This document shows positions 1 to 10,224 of a stretch of DNA of 64,000 bases, in pieces (the stretch's first letter is position 1; every line of letters begins with the position of its first letter). The stretch covers positions 3,410,001-3,474,000 of the forward strand of contig NZ_CP017641.1 in the NCBI RefSeq assembly GCF_001983935.1, written 5' to 3'. This stretch comes from Fuerstiella marisgermanici. Its GTDB lineage: Bacteria > Planctomycetota > Planctomycetia > Planctomycetales > Planctomycetaceae. The position numbers and the translations under genes were made by a program. A model generated the notes under the pieces. The model was not told the origin of the DNA, did no database searches, and saw only the letters and a list, made by a program, of their open reading frames with translations.

Positions 1-2
1 GT

Positions 3-467
3 CGCGATTCGCAGAGTGTCAACTATCTGTCGACCGATCAGCAGGAGATTCGATTCACGGGACATCCCGAACACCTGAATGCCATGAGATCACTGAAGGC
101 GTCGAGTAAGATAATTATCGTTCACGGTAAGGATGATGCCGTCTGTCCTTTCGCCGACGCACAGGAACTCGTAGCGAACCTCGAAGCAGCGAAGCTGGAC
201 GTCGAACACCACTTCATCGGCAAGGAAGACCTTGATGGAAAAGTGTTCACCAGCTCTGGCCATGCACTGGGGAACCGCACTGAGATTGTCATGCAGGTCG
301 CCGGAAAGTACCTGCAGCCAGACAGCCCCAACGCCCTTCGCCGCACAGGCGACACCGACTTCGATCGCAAGGAACAGATCGAATACCTCACAAAAAACGG
401 CCGCTTCGTGATTTCCTACGCCGATGGAATCCCGGTTGGTAAATTTGTCCCGACAGAAACGGACTAA
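3..467 (+). CDS. Alpha/beta hydrolase, C-terminal part (5' end outside window)
   Basis: The frame is open to the left window edge, so the first ATG (position 84) is probably internal and the gene starts outside the window. The visible 154 residues fit the last third of an alpha/beta hydrolase. The beta-strand plus turn IIIVHGKDDAVCPF carries the usual acid residue of the triad, and SSGHALGNRTE carries the likely catalytic histidine. The nucleophile elbow should lie upstream and cannot be seen. After the last helix there is an unusual tail of about 45 residues ending GKFVPTETD that I do not recognise. Substrate is unknown. The next gene is more than 570 bases away, so it is probably the last gene of its unit. 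Confidence 0.72.
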   Translation, partial: RDSQSVNYLSTDQQEIRFTGHPEHLNAMRSLKASSKIIIVHGKDDAVCPFADAQELVANLEAAKLDVEHHFIGKEDLDGKVFTSSGHALGNRTEIVMQVAGKYLQPDSPNALRRTGDTDFDRKEQIEYLTKNGRFVISYADGIPVGKFVPTETD

Positions 468-1041
468 GCATGATGAACTGAATCGTTCCATGCCACGCTG
501 AGTAGGGCGCCCGGCTGATGCTAAACCGCGGACGTTTTTGTATGCGTAGTTGCTTTGCAGAGAGTGTCTGATGGATAGGGAGATGCGATCCGATTTGGCT
601 TAATTCGAGACGATTGCTGGACGGCTGCACTTGTTGCCCGGGGATCGCAGACGTGTATTTTATTTTCGGCAAGCTGATCACGAAGGCGTCAAAGCCAGCC
701 GTGAGCGCGTGCCCGTTCGTGGATGTATCTCCACGTGCGTCGTGCAGACGCTACGCGGCATGCGCGAAATATGTATGCTGGTTTGAGTTGCCTTTAGACA
801 GTTGAAGCAGTCGCTTGCCGCAAACAGCTCAACTCGGCCTCGGCGTAGAGCGTCGGGCAGACGTTGAACGTGGTGACTTGCACAGGCTTGGATTGCGCCA
901 CGCGCGATTGAAATCTGGTTTTCTTAGGAAATGGTGCGGGAAAATGGCGACGGCAGCGACAATGTGGTAACAACTGCGGGGCGAGTGCGCGCATGCGTTT
1001 TGCCTGTCGGTTTTGTCCGCTCCCTGACGAAAGTCGCTGTT
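468..1041. other. Intergenic region without a supported gene
   Basis: About 570 bases. Only short open frames occur and none has recognisable protein character. A 6-bp inverted repeat (CGTGGA/TCCACG) lies near 718-735 but has no T-run, so it is not called a terminator. The promoter of the following DUF1583-type gene is presumably here. A longer in-frame start for that gene exists at 931 but would put 37 non-signal-like residues before a good signal peptide. Confidence 0.5.
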
Positions 1042-3111
1042 ATGAATCAACGCAACTCTGGCGGTCGCTTTTTGTATTGCGCAGGTTTGATGCTGTGCGC
1101 CTGCGTGGCCGCCTCGGCGGATGCTCAGGATGAGGCTTCAATCGCGACTGCACCGCCAGCGTTGGCGAGAACGGCGGAATTGGGGCGAGCGGCACTGGCA
1201 GAGCTTCGAAGCGAAGACATCGAAGAGGCATTTTCTTTGCTTGGGCAGGCGGCTGACCTGCCTTTGCCTGCCGGAAACCGATTCGACGACGGTTTGAGTG
1301 CTGCTGTTGGGGGCATTAATCGAGTCCTGGTTCAGATGCGTTCCGGAAGACGCTTCGACACGCTGCACGGCTGGACATTTCCTTCCGGCAGTCGCAAAGC
1401 CGTTCGGGTGCTGATATCGCTTGTACCCGAAATTGCTCCGCCACCAGAGTTCGCTCGGGCTTTAGGCGAACGGCCGAAACGGGATTCCTTTCCGATCGCA
1501 TCCGTCGGCAGCATGCAAGGGATCTTCTGTTCAGCGTGGACGCTGGTTATTGCGGCTGACGAAGAAGGTAGCCTGCGTTCGTTGATCACAGAACTCGATG
1601 GGCTGGCGGCTGACGGTATTCCCAATGCGAAGTACGTTCTGCTGTTGGCTCAGCTACGAGACAGCCGCAGCAACGACGACGAGCTGAAGGGATCTTTGAA
1701 GACAATCCTGGAAAACGCGGGCGCCTTGCCGATTCCCGCTGAGCGGTCGTCTGCCGTGCTGGTTGCCGCCGCTATGCAGCGCGATAATTTGGGCTCACTG
1801 GCAGAAGAAATTGTAGAGGGGCTTAACAAGTTCGACCTGACCAACGGTTCATCCAGTTTCGTGCCGTTACTGCGACGGCTGCGCGCGACTGTTATTCTGA
1901 AGAATCGAGCGGCCAAAACGTCGCCTCGTGATTTGTTTTACACGACGCCGTCGATGTGGGTTTCCGCTGACAGCCAGTTGCGTTCCGGCGGCGCCACCGG
2001 AGCCGATGAAGCGATCTGGCTGACTCATGAAGACCACGTCAAACGTCTGGCCGGGCCGGGCGACGACACTCTGCTGCTGCGGTATCCACTGGCCGGAACT
2101 TTTGAGCTGAAGGGTGAGGTGGCGGAACTTGAACACGGCGGTGGCGGTCTGACATTCGGCGGCATGGCGTTCGACGCAAATTCGAAGGAATTTACTTTGC
2201 AGGAAGTTCAGCGGCCTCATTTTGAAAAACGTGTCTGGCCGTTCGTGGCTCCGAAGGAACACCGCATGTTTAACCGAGTCAACATACGTTCGGACGGCGA
2301 GACTATTACGTTTCTTTCCAATCTTCATCCCGGGTGGCGTGGAACGGCGGAATCATGTGCGAGCAGTCCATGGCTTGGCCTGCGAGCTTTCGGTCATGGC
2401 CGCGTCATTTTTCGGAATCTGGAACTCGTTGGAACGCCCACCATTCCTCGCGAAGTGAAACTAATTGGAGACGACCTGCGTGGCTGGAGTTCCAGCTATG
2501 GCGAAGCGATGACTCGAATTTTAGATCCGTTCCCCACAATCGAAGCCACACCATCCACGGCCGATCCTGTGTGGCATCTAGCTGACGGGGTCATTCATTG
2601 TGAAGCTTCCGCGGAATCTCCGGAAGGCAAGATTGGTCAGAGTCACCTGGTCTACATGCGGCCGTGTCTGGCCAGCGAAACCGTGACTTATGAGTTTTTC
2701 TATCACGAAAACAAGACAACCGCCCATCCAGTGGTGGGGCGTCTTGCATTCCTGGTGGAACCGACCGGTGTTCGACTGCATTGGTTAACGGACAATGCGA
2801 ACGAATGGACGTGTCTTCCCGAAGACAATGCCATCATCGAACCACTTAGCCGTCGGGGCCCCGCGAAGTTGCCGCTGAAATCAGGCGAATGGAACTCCGT
2901 CACAATGCAGTTTACGACCGACGAAGTGAGCGTCTCACTCAATGGCGAAGAAGTCTATCTACGTTCGTTGGAGGACGTTTCTGGTCGTCACTTTGGCATC
3001 TACCACGACCGCAACCAGACTTCGGTTCAGGTCCGCAACGTGGTACTCAGAGGCGACTGGCCAGAGAAGCTTTCCGCCGAACAGTTGGGTGATCTTGTCG
3101 CGCTGCCATAG
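1042..3111 (+). CDS. Secreted DUF1583-type protein, short form (paralog 1)
   Basis: 689 residues from the ATG at 1042, chosen because it begins directly with a signal peptide (MNQRNSGGRFLYCAGLMLCACVAASADAQ). The protein should be exported. The first half is helical and not recognised. From about residue 315 it has two concanavalin/LamG-like beta modules typical of the planctomycete DUF1583 family: one contains PLAGTFELKGEVAE and WLGLRAFGHGRVIFRNLEL, the other TVTYEFFYHENKTTAHPVVG, then SVSLNGEEVYL and VRNVVLRGDWPEKL. The same signatures occur in the four larger paralogs downstream. It ends straight after the second module, lacking the C-terminal propeller of paralogs 2 and 3. No catalytic motif was recognised. 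It is 97 bases from paralog 2, so co-transcription is likely. The DUF number is from memory; the paralogy is seen directly. Confidence 0.75.
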   Translation: MNQRNSGGRFLYCAGLMLCACVAASADAQDEASIATAPPALARTAELGRAALAELRSEDIEEAFSLLGQAADLPLPAGNRFDDGLSAAVGGINRVLVQMRSGRRFDTLHGWTFPSGSRKAVRVLISLVPEIAPPPEFARALGERPKRDSFPIASVGSMQGIFCSAWTLVIAADEEGSLRSLITELDGLAADGIPNAKYVLLLAQLRDSRSNDDELKGSLKTILENAGALPIPAERSSAVLVAAAMQRDNLGSLAEEIVEGLNKFDLTNGSSSFVPLLRRLRATVILKNRAAKTSPRDLFYTTPSMWVSADSQLRSGGATGADEAIWLTHEDHVKRLAGPGDDTLLLRYPLAGTFELKGEVAELEHGGGGLTFGGMAFDANSKEFTLQEVQRPHFEKRVWPFVAPKEHRMFNRVNIRSDGETITFLSNLHPGWRGTAESCASSPWLGLRAFGHGRVIFRNLELVGTPTIPREVKLIGDDLRGWSSSYGEAMTRILDPFPTIEATPSTADPVWHLADGVIHCEASAESPEGKIGQSHLVYMRPCLASETVTYEFFYHENKTTAHPVVGRLAFLVEPTGVRLHWLTDNANEWTCLPEDNAIIEPLSRRGPAKLPLKSGEWNSVTMQFTTDEVSVSLNGEEVYLRSLEDVSGRHFGIYHDRNQTSVQVRNVVLRGDWPEKLSAEQLGDLVALP

Positions 3112-3208
3112 CTGATTGCTTGCGGTCGACTGTGCTTCGCGACCGAGTTCAACCGGCTGGTGCAACGTTTCCTGCCCTGATAACGACATAACAAACCGGA
3201 AGACCAGA

Positions 3209-6200
3209 ATGCTCCAATCGAACACGGAGCTCACCCAGCGACGGGGAAAATATTCGTTCCGTCGCAGCAAACTGATCGGATGGATCGTTCATCAGATCGT
3301 TCTGGCGGCGTCTCTATTCTCGAATAGCACGGTGTTCGCGCAAGGCAACGCGAATTACGCACTGGACGACATCTTCCGTCTGGAGGTGATCGCCGACAAT
3401 ACTTTCGCCGTCCGTGAGCATGCCTTTTCGTTGCCAGAAGACGAACGGTTCGCCTTTTTGGCAGACTGGGTTCTGCCCTCCTCGACACATCACCAGATTC
3501 GCGTGCACGGAGTCTTTCAGCAGACAGGAATGACGCTGAACGCGACAGGCCAAGAGAAGCCGCAGACGCTGGTCTCTCCGTTGTTTGATCTTGTCGACGT
3601 CGCCGAGCAACTCGGCAGAGTCGACGACATCCAGGATCGCATTGAAAACTTTCATCCGGCAAGTGAATATCAATGTCGAGCCAAAGTGGCGTTTAATGCG
3701 ATGCTGCAATTCCATACAGCGGACGCCGGTGCTGCGGACGCGGCGATACGGGAACTGCTGACGCTTGTAGAAGCATCGAATCCCGTAGACGTCGATGCAA
3801 TGTGGCCGGAGACTCTGGCCGCTTATTATGGCGTGCATCGTGTTCCACAGAGCAAGGCCGTGCAGGAATTGATCGATTTTCTGTACGCCCGACGAAGTCA
3901 GGAGCGAAAGCCACCAAACAGCGATTTCTGGCACACTCAAATTCGATCCTTGTACGCCCGCAGCCATGCTTTTCGTAGCCACGGACATGACCAAACTTTC
4001 GACGCAACGCTGGATTCGGCCGACTGGATACCGATGGCTCGTATGACCGACCGGTCACGAGGTTTGCTTCGCGCGGAGGATCGTTGGGTGAAGAATGACG
4101 ACGATGAAATTCGGTTAATCACAGGACACGACAACGATTTTCTAGTGTACCGACTTCCGCTGCGAGGCGATTTTGAAGTGCATGCGGACATTGCAGCCAA
4201 AGGGAGTACGCAGTTCTTGCTGGGAGGCCGACTGACTGGTCCGGTCGACAATGTTCGGTTACTGACCGGTACCTTTCGTGCGGGCAAGCCGTTTCGCGAA
4301 ATCGATCCGCCATTCGTTTCAAACGTTGGATGGGACCGACTACGAGCAGTCTTCCGCCACGACCAGCAAACCGGTTCTCGAACAGTGAAGGTAGCTCTTA
4401 ACGGTCGTGTCATTGAAGAGTACGCACTGCCAGAGCACCACAGTCCGTGGATTGGCATACGCGGTTGGTGGCCGAGTCATGCGGTGCTTCGCGACGCTCG
4501 AATTACGGGCAACCCGGAAATTCCAGGTTCTGTGCTGACGTCAGGCGTCGACAACAGCGGTGATTGGGTCGGTTACCATGAAGGTTCTTCGTGGAACTTT
4601 GTTACTGCAGATGAGGGAGCAGCGCAGATTGTTGGTCCTAAACGAGCGAGCGACCAGGGCATTCTGCGAGAATCTCTGTTGTGCTATCAACGCCCGTTGC
4701 TGGACGGTGATTCGGTGGAATACGAATTCTACTATGTGCCGGGCGACCAGAATGCGCATCCGGCGATTGATCGCATCGCGTTTCTGCTGAGACCGGACGG
4801 TGTAAAAAAGCATTGGGTGACGGATGGCCGGTACGACGCCACGACGGTGCATCCGGATAATCACCAGCCAGTCGGTGGTGACTCAGCCAAGTTACATTTG
4901 CAACCCGAAGCTTGGAACCGCGCGAAGGTGGCATTACGCGACGATACCGTTGTGTTGGCAGTCAACGGGCGACAGGTTTGTTCGGTGAAGCTGGATTCTG
5001 GAAACCGTCGGACATTCGGATTCTTTCACTTTGCTGATCAGGAAACTGTTCGTGTTCGCAATGTGGTGTTGAAGGGCCAATGGCCGAACGCGTTGCCGCC
5101 GCCTTCAACGCAGGAACTCGCGGACCCGACAATCGCGGTGTTGGATAAACGCGTACCTGCGCTGGAGGCAGTCTTTGAAAATAGGTTTGTTGCCGAAGGT
5201 GTTTCAGACCTGCTGAAACCTTATGCATCTGGCGGCGGACGCTTTACGCCAGGACCTGACGGCGTGTTTGTTGAGCTTCCACGGGTAGGCAATTATCGTA
5301 CTCAGCGATTGGACCTGCCGTTTGCTATCCAAGGGGATTTTGATCTGGTCGCGTCGTTCGAACAGCTCAAACTTAGCGCCGATGTTTACTCTGCGGTTCT
5401 GCTGGAAACTCAGCTTGACGACGACAAACAGCACAGGTGTCGCGTAGTTCGTATCTCAGCAGATGACAGGCTGCAAAGTATCAAGGCCACGCTTCCGAAA
5501 ACGAATCCAGACGGCAGCAAGTCGTACGAGATTCTAAAGCAAGCCAATTGTGATTCGACCAGCGGCACATTCCGATTGGCTCGACGAGGCACAAAGGTGT
5601 ACTACCTCTTTGCCGAGGAGAACTCGAACGTCTTTCGCTTGCTCTCCACTGCAGAAGTCACTGATCAGGTAACGATCCCAGGTGGCATCCAGTTGGTCGC
5701 AATTTGCAGCGGCAACGGCGAATGCCAGGTGCTGTGGAAGAGTGTGATTGTGCGAGCTGAAAAAATGATGTACATGCCGCAGCGACCGGAACGCCTTGCT
5801 TACGTGATGAACATTGACGGAACCAACCGCCGCCTGTTTACCAAACCGACTGACGGATTCTTCCACGTTGGTTCGCCGGAATGGTCGGCCGACGGCAAAT
5901 CCATCGTCTGCGACCTGTCTCGTGGCACGCCGTCGACCGCTCGAGTGCATCTTTTCGACAGGGACGGCACCAACGCCCGAGATCTCGGTGCTGGCGGAAT
6001 GCCGTCGCTTTCGCCGGACGGGAAACAGATTGCGTTCAACTGGCCCGGCATCATGCTTATGAAGTCTGATGGTTCTGAACGCACACAGTTAACCGCTAAC
6101 GGCCTTGGCGTTCACTGGTCTCCCAGGGGCAAGATGATCGCGTGGTCAACAGGCCGGAATATCACGCTGTACGACGTCGATACGAAGGTGACTCGCGAGT

Positions 6201-6625
6201 TGTTGACGCCGGAACAAATGCGATTAGTTGGCCGCGTCTTCTGGAATCCTGGCTGGAGCAATGACGGTCGTCGGATTGCATTCCACGGACTCGTGCGAGG
6301 CGAACATTTGGTGGCGGTGGCTGATCCTGATGATCCGGATGAATTCAAGATTGTGCACCAGGGAACAGCCACCATCTACTCAGACTTCACGTGGTTTCCG
6401 GACAACAGGACGGTGGCATTTTCGATGCACCACGCATCGACCGGGACGTCTCAGATGGTGTCGGTGGATACGGAATCGCCTGGCCCGCCGCAAAGACTTC
6501 CCGGGCAACCGGATGACTGGAACGTCTACGACCTGGATTTGTCGCACGATGGAAAGTCGGTGATATTCTCGGCAGAACGGCCTGGGCAAATGATCGAATG
6601 GGCTTCTGACAGGGCGGCCGAATGA
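3209..6625 (+). CDS. Secreted DUF1583-type protein with C-terminal WD40-like propeller (paralog 2)
   Basis: 1138 residues from the ATG at 3209; the open frame extends to 3116, but the later start places a hydrophobic export segment (GWIVHQIVLAASLFSNSTVFAQ) near the N terminus. An N-terminal domain starts with ALDDIFRLEVIADNTFAVRE and FAFLADWVLPSSTHHQIRVHG, shared with paralogs 3 to 5. Then come two LamG-like modules with the family signature SVEYEFYYVPGDQNAHPAID and VRVRNVVLKGQWPNALPPP, and a third one ending in FRLARRGTKVYYLFAEENSN. The last 290 residues are TolB/PD40-type propeller blades (LAYVMNIDGTNRRLF, SPEWSADGKSIVCD, PSLSPDGKQIAFN, HWSPRGKMIAW). Such propellers usually bind protein or glycan partners; the function here is unknown. 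Likely periplasmic or surface-located. Confidence 0.77.
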   Translation: MLQSNTELTQRRGKYSFRRSKLIGWIVHQIVLAASLFSNSTVFAQGNANYALDDIFRLEVIADNTFAVREHAFSLPEDERFAFLADWVLPSSTHHQIRVHGVFQQTGMTLNATGQEKPQTLVSPLFDLVDVAEQLGRVDDIQDRIENFHPASEYQCRAKVAFNAMLQFHTADAGAADAAIRELLTLVEASNPVDVDAMWPETLAAYYGVHRVPQSKAVQELIDFLYARRSQERKPPNSDFWHTQIRSLYARSHAFRSHGHDQTFDATLDSADWIPMARMTDRSRGLLRAEDRWVKNDDDEIRLITGHDNDFLVYRLPLRGDFEVHADIAAKGSTQFLLGGRLTGPVDNVRLLTGTFRAGKPFREIDPPFVSNVGWDRLRAVFRHDQQTGSRTVKVALNGRVIEEYALPEHHSPWIGIRGWWPSHAVLRDARITGNPEIPGSVLTSGVDNSGDWVGYHEGSSWNFVTADEGAAQIVGPKRASDQGILRESLLCYQRPLLDGDSVEYEFYYVPGDQNAHPAIDRIAFLLRPDGVKKHWVTDGRYDATTVHPDNHQPVGGDSAKLHLQPEAWNRAKVALRDDTVVLAVNGRQVCSVKLDSGNRRTFGFFHFADQETVRVRNVVLKGQWPNALPPPSTQELADPTIAVLDKRVPALEAVFENRFVAEGVSDLLKPYASGGGRFTPGPDGVFVELPRVGNYRTQRLDLPFAIQGDFDLVASFEQLKLSADVYSAVLLETQLDDDKQHRCRVVRISADDRLQSIKATLPKTNPDGSKSYEILKQANCDSTSGTFRLARRGTKVYYLFAEENSNVFRLLSTAEVTDQVTIPGGIQLVAICSGNGECQVLWKSVIVRAEKMMYMPQRPERLAYVMNIDGTNRRLFTKPTDGFFHVGSPEWSADGKSIVCDLSRGTPSTARVHLFDRDGTNARDLGAGGMPSLSPDGKQIAFNWPGIMLMKSDGSERTQLTANGLGVHWSPRGKMIAWSTGRNITLYDVDTKVTRELLTPEQMRLVGRVFWNPGWSNDGRRIAFHGLVRGEHLVAVADPDDPDEFKIVHQGTATIYSDFTWFPDNRTVAFSMHHASTGTSQMVSVDTESPGPPQRLPGQPDDWNVYDLDLSHDGKSVIFSAERPGQMIEWASDRAAE

Positions 6626-6719
6626 GAGACAGCAGTTTGTTGCCGCGTGTGAGTCGGGCTACGCGACGTATTGAGGCTCGGCGACGGCCGGCTGCTCTTC
6701 CAAAAATGCGAACGAACAC

Positions 6720-9700
6720 ATGGGTATGAAAATGGCGTTTCAAGGTGAAGCCACAAAAACTTTACGATCGCAGCCTGTGAACTATCGCTGGCCATTCGAT
6801 TGGTTAGCACACACTTTCGTGTTGGTGGCAAGTCTGCTGGTTGCGGGCGGCGGCGTGGCTACGGCTGATGAAACCCAACTTGCGTTGGACGATATCTTTG
6901 GCTCTGGCGTGGTCGAAGATAATAGCAATGCCATTCGTGAACGGGCTGCGGGTCTTGATGACGATGAAGAGCGCTTTCGAGTTTTGAGTGACTGGATCCT
7001 GCCGTCAGGCTCGCATACCCGGTTTCGCGTCAGTGGACGGTTTCAAACACATGCGGACAATGGGAAGTCGGGCGGAGTCCTTGTGTCGCCTGTCTACGAT
7101 CTTCTGGCGGTTGCAGAATCACTCGGCCACCTGGACGAACTGCGACACCGCGTCGCTGCTGTGCGATCAGAAGATGCACAGCAGCAGCGAGCGAAAGCAG
7201 CCCTGCTGGCAATGATCGCGATGTATCTTCGAGACGACGACGCGGCCTTCCAGCAGATTGACCAACTCAAGAAGTTAGTCCAAGGTTATGTTCCGCGCAC
7301 TGTGCAAGAACAATGGCCTGAAACTCTGCTGGTTTTTGCAGACGTCCATCACTTTCCGCAGTCTCATTTTGCACCGGATTTGCCTGAGTATCTTTACGAG
7401 CAGCGCACACGCAAAGGCATTCCTCAGCATGCAGAGGAATGGCACGCTCATATCGCGTCGCTGATGATGAAGAACGCTGTGCAGCGACGGCCCGCAGCGA
7501 AAGCTATCAGCCAGGATCAGTTCAAGCTCTGGATTCCATCGGAAAGGCATCGGCATCACACCAGAGGCTCAGGACTTCCCGCCGCGACGTGGATTTGGAG
7601 CACCGAAAAAGGAGAACATGTCACCGGCCATGAAGATGATTATTTGTTTTTTGCATCTCCTTTGCGGGGCGACTTCGATGTGGATGCCGACATCAGCCCC
7701 ATCGGGCGAACGCAAGTGTTATCGGCCGGCGAGCTGCTGGGGCAAACGTGGGGAGGGGCCTCACTATTTGAAGGGAATGTGCGGCACGGGATCAAAGCCC
7801 GGAAGCTGAACCAGCCGCTAGCGAAGCTGGGCAAATGGATCCATTACCGAGCCGCCTACAGAGGTGATGAATGCCGGGTCTACCTCAACGGTCGGCTGAT
7901 GAAAGTGATTCCGCGCCCGGCCACAGCCGATCCATGGATTGCGTTCCGAAGCTGGTCCCGCAATGACGCGAACTTCCGTGACGTTCGTATCACAGGGCGC
8001 CCGGTTGTTCCTGAGAGCATCGATTTGATCAATCCGGATTTGACAGGCTGGTGGACGTATTACGGCGAAAGCTACGGCTATGAATTGGCGGCATGGAATG
8101 TCACAGCATCCCCGGATGGGCCCGGCGAAATCGTTGGCACCAAAAACAGTCGGCTGGCGGGTACCTGGTGCGAACATCTGCTGCGGTATATTCGTCCGCT
8201 TGGGCAGCAGAGCACCGTGGAGTACGAATTCTATTTTTCCCCAGGCTCGGCAAACGCATTTCCAGCGATTGATCGAACGGCGTTCGCGATCACACCCCAG
8301 AAAGTTCTGACGCACGCCATCACGGATGGAACTTATGAACAGTCGACCGCGTCGCCAGTGTTGGCCGAATACGACACATCACTGTCGACTCAACCCGCCG
8401 CATTGCCACTGCGGGCGAACGAGTGGAATCGGATGAAGGTGCAGATCAACAAGCAATTGGTTCGGTTGGAACTGAATGGCGAATTCGTGGGCGAATACGA
8501 ACTGGCCGCCGACAACAGTCGCCACTTTGGCTTCTTTCATTTTGCAGATCGGGACGAACTGCGAGTCCGCAACGTGAAGTTGACCGGTCACTGGCCCATC
8601 AAAGTACCGCCACTGGCCGAGCAGGAATTTGTCGACATTGCTGCTGCGAATCTGAGCGACACCGAGTTACCGGACGTGTTTCGCCATGACTTTGCAGCAG
8701 ACGGTCTGGAGCAACGTTATATCGGGGCCGCCGCAGGAAGACTTGGTCGCGTGAGTGCCACACCAGCGGGAGCCGTACAGCATGTGACGTCCTCCGGCGC
8801 ATGGTCTCAGTCACACTTTGATGCCAACTTTCGAATGGATGGCGATTTCGATTTTTCTGCGAGGTTCGATCCACTTGACGTGACCGACCATGATTTAAAC
8901 GGATGCGGGATTTTCGTGTCATTCGGCGACAGGTACCAGATTGAATGCAATCGGCGACCGTACGGCACGAACAACCAACGGGTGACTGTTGCCTGGCGAG
9001 AACCGGTAGGTGATGGCGAATTCAAGGCCAGCTACGAAAATCTGTCCACCGAAGCGAAGGCGGGAACCTTCCGGATGGCTCGGCGAGATGACCACATCAC
9101 TTTGCTGTTTGCTGAAAACGATTCCGATCAATTTCGCGTCGTTGATTCCCGAACGATCGAAGGCATCGGGCAGCACGGAGCGGACGCCCGTCTGCAGGCA
9201 GTCGCCAACAAGGGCGGCACCACCACAGTGACTTGGAAGTCCTTGCGTGTGTCTGCTGACGAACTCTGGTATCTGCCCGATCCGCGAGAAGAACAGCCGC
9301 GTTTGATTTATGTCATGGATGCGGATGGCGGCAATCTGCAGCAGATCACAGCCCCATTGCTGAATGTGAATTCTCAGGGTTCGCCGGACTGGTCGCCGGA
9401 TGCAACTCGTATCGCCTTTGATGCGTGGACCGGCCAGGTGGAAACATCCTTCGTTTACGTTGTTAACGCCGATGGATCGAACATGAAGAAGCTGGGGCTT
9501 GGCAGCATGCCAACGTTTTCGGCGTCCAACGACCGACTGGCCTGCACGTCTCTTCTGACAGGCACCGTCTTGTTCGACGGTAATGGTGGAAACCGTGAGA
9601 ACCTGGTCGAAGAAGGCTGGGGCGCTCAATGGTCACCCAACGGGAAGTGGATTGCGTACGAATCACGCCACCGCACGGAAGGTCGTTCGCAACGCAACAT

Positions 9701-10190
9701 CACAATTATTGATGTCGAAACCAAACAGAAACGGCAGTTGCTGAAAGGGCGTGACGCCGATCGTTTCCGGCACATTCTTTACAACATGGAATGGTCGCCC
9801 GACAGCAGTCAGATATGTTTCAAGGGCATCGTTAGCGGCGGCCAGGAAGTGTGCATTGTGAATGTCGCCGACTCAGCCGTTCGCACACTGACGACGGCTA
9901 ACATGGGCCCCGACTTTGCATGGCATCCCGACGGCCGCACCATCATGATGTGGGGCGTGCTAAGTGTACTCGGCGGAGCAGAAGCAGGCGCGACGCATTC
10001 GATGAAAGGAAATCGACTGTACCAGTTCGATCTCGAATCCGGCGAACTCAAATTGTATCCCGGACAGCCAATGAATCAGGACAACAGTGGTCCGGCGTGG
10101 TCACCGGACGGGAAACGCCTGGCCTTTTGCGGAAAGCAGTTTCCGGGGCCGGTCAGGTGGACCGAAATGAAGGCAGAGCGTTCACCGTAA
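6720..10190 (+). CDS. Secreted DUF1583-type protein with C-terminal WD40-like propeller (paralog 3)
   Basis: 1156 residues, the closest relative of paralog 2 in layout: signal segment (WLAHTFVLVASLLVAGGGVATADE), N-terminal domain starting QLALDDIFGSGVVEDNSNAI and FRVLSDWILPSGSHTRFRVSG, two LamG-like modules with STVEYEFYFSPGSANAFPAI and LRVRNVKLTGHWPIKVPP, a third with FRMARRDDHITLLFAENDSD, and a PD40-type propeller (LIYVMDADGGNLQQI, GSPDWSPDATRIAFDAW, AQWSPNGKWIAYES, PAWSPDGKRLAFCGKQ). Three in-frame ATG codons occur at 6720, 6726 and 6732 with no clear Shine-Dalgarno, so the exact start is uncertain. It lies 94 bases after paralog 2 and 34 bases before a small secreted protein gene, so these four genes probably form one unit. 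Substrate or partner unknown. Confidence 0.77.
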   Translation: MGMKMAFQGEATKTLRSQPVNYRWPFDWLAHTFVLVASLLVAGGGVATADETQLALDDIFGSGVVEDNSNAIRERAAGLDDDEERFRVLSDWILPSGSHTRFRVSGRFQTHADNGKSGGVLVSPVYDLLAVAESLGHLDELRHRVAAVRSEDAQQQRAKAALLAMIAMYLRDDDAAFQQIDQLKKLVQGYVPRTVQEQWPETLLVFADVHHFPQSHFAPDLPEYLYEQRTRKGIPQHAEEWHAHIASLMMKNAVQRRPAAKAISQDQFKLWIPSERHRHHTRGSGLPAATWIWSTEKGEHVTGHEDDYLFFASPLRGDFDVDADISPIGRTQVLSAGELLGQTWGGASLFEGNVRHGIKARKLNQPLAKLGKWIHYRAAYRGDECRVYLNGRLMKVIPRPATADPWIAFRSWSRNDANFRDVRITGRPVVPESIDLINPDLTGWWTYYGESYGYELAAWNVTASPDGPGEIVGTKNSRLAGTWCEHLLRYIRPLGQQSTVEYEFYFSPGSANAFPAIDRTAFAITPQKVLTHAITDGTYEQSTASPVLAEYDTSLSTQPAALPLRANEWNRMKVQINKQLVRLELNGEFVGEYELAADNSRHFGFFHFADRDELRVRNVKLTGHWPIKVPPLAEQEFVDIAAANLSDTELPDVFRHDFAADGLEQRYIGAAAGRLGRVSATPAGAVQHVTSSGAWSQSHFDANFRMDGDFDFSARFDPLDVTDHDLNGCGIFVSFGDRYQIECNRRPYGTNNQRVTVAWREPVGDGEFKASYENLSTEAKAGTFRMARRDDHITLLFAENDSDQFRVVDSRTIEGIGQHGADARLQAVANKGGTTTVTWKSLRVSADELWYLPDPREEQPRLIYVMDADGGNLQQITAPLLNVNSQGSPDWSPDATRIAFDAWTGQVETSFVYVVNADGSNMKKLGLGSMPTFSASNDRLACTSLLTGTVLFDGNGGNRENLVEEGWGAQWSPNGKWIAYESRHRTEGRSQRNITIIDVETKQKRQLLKGRDADRFRHILYNMEWSPDSSQICFKGIVSGGQEVCIVNVADSAVRTLTTANMGPDFAWHPDGRTIMMWGVLSVLGGAEAGATHSMKGNRLYQFDLESGELKLYPGQPMNQDNSGPAWSPDGKRLAFCGKQFPGPVRWTEMKAERSP

Positions 10191-10224
10191 ACAATTTACT
10201 GGCTCCTCAATCAGGAATACGAAC

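Noticed and set aside
718-735. CGTGGA/TCCACG hairpin as terminator
   Set aside because: Short stem without a T-run and far from the preceding stop.
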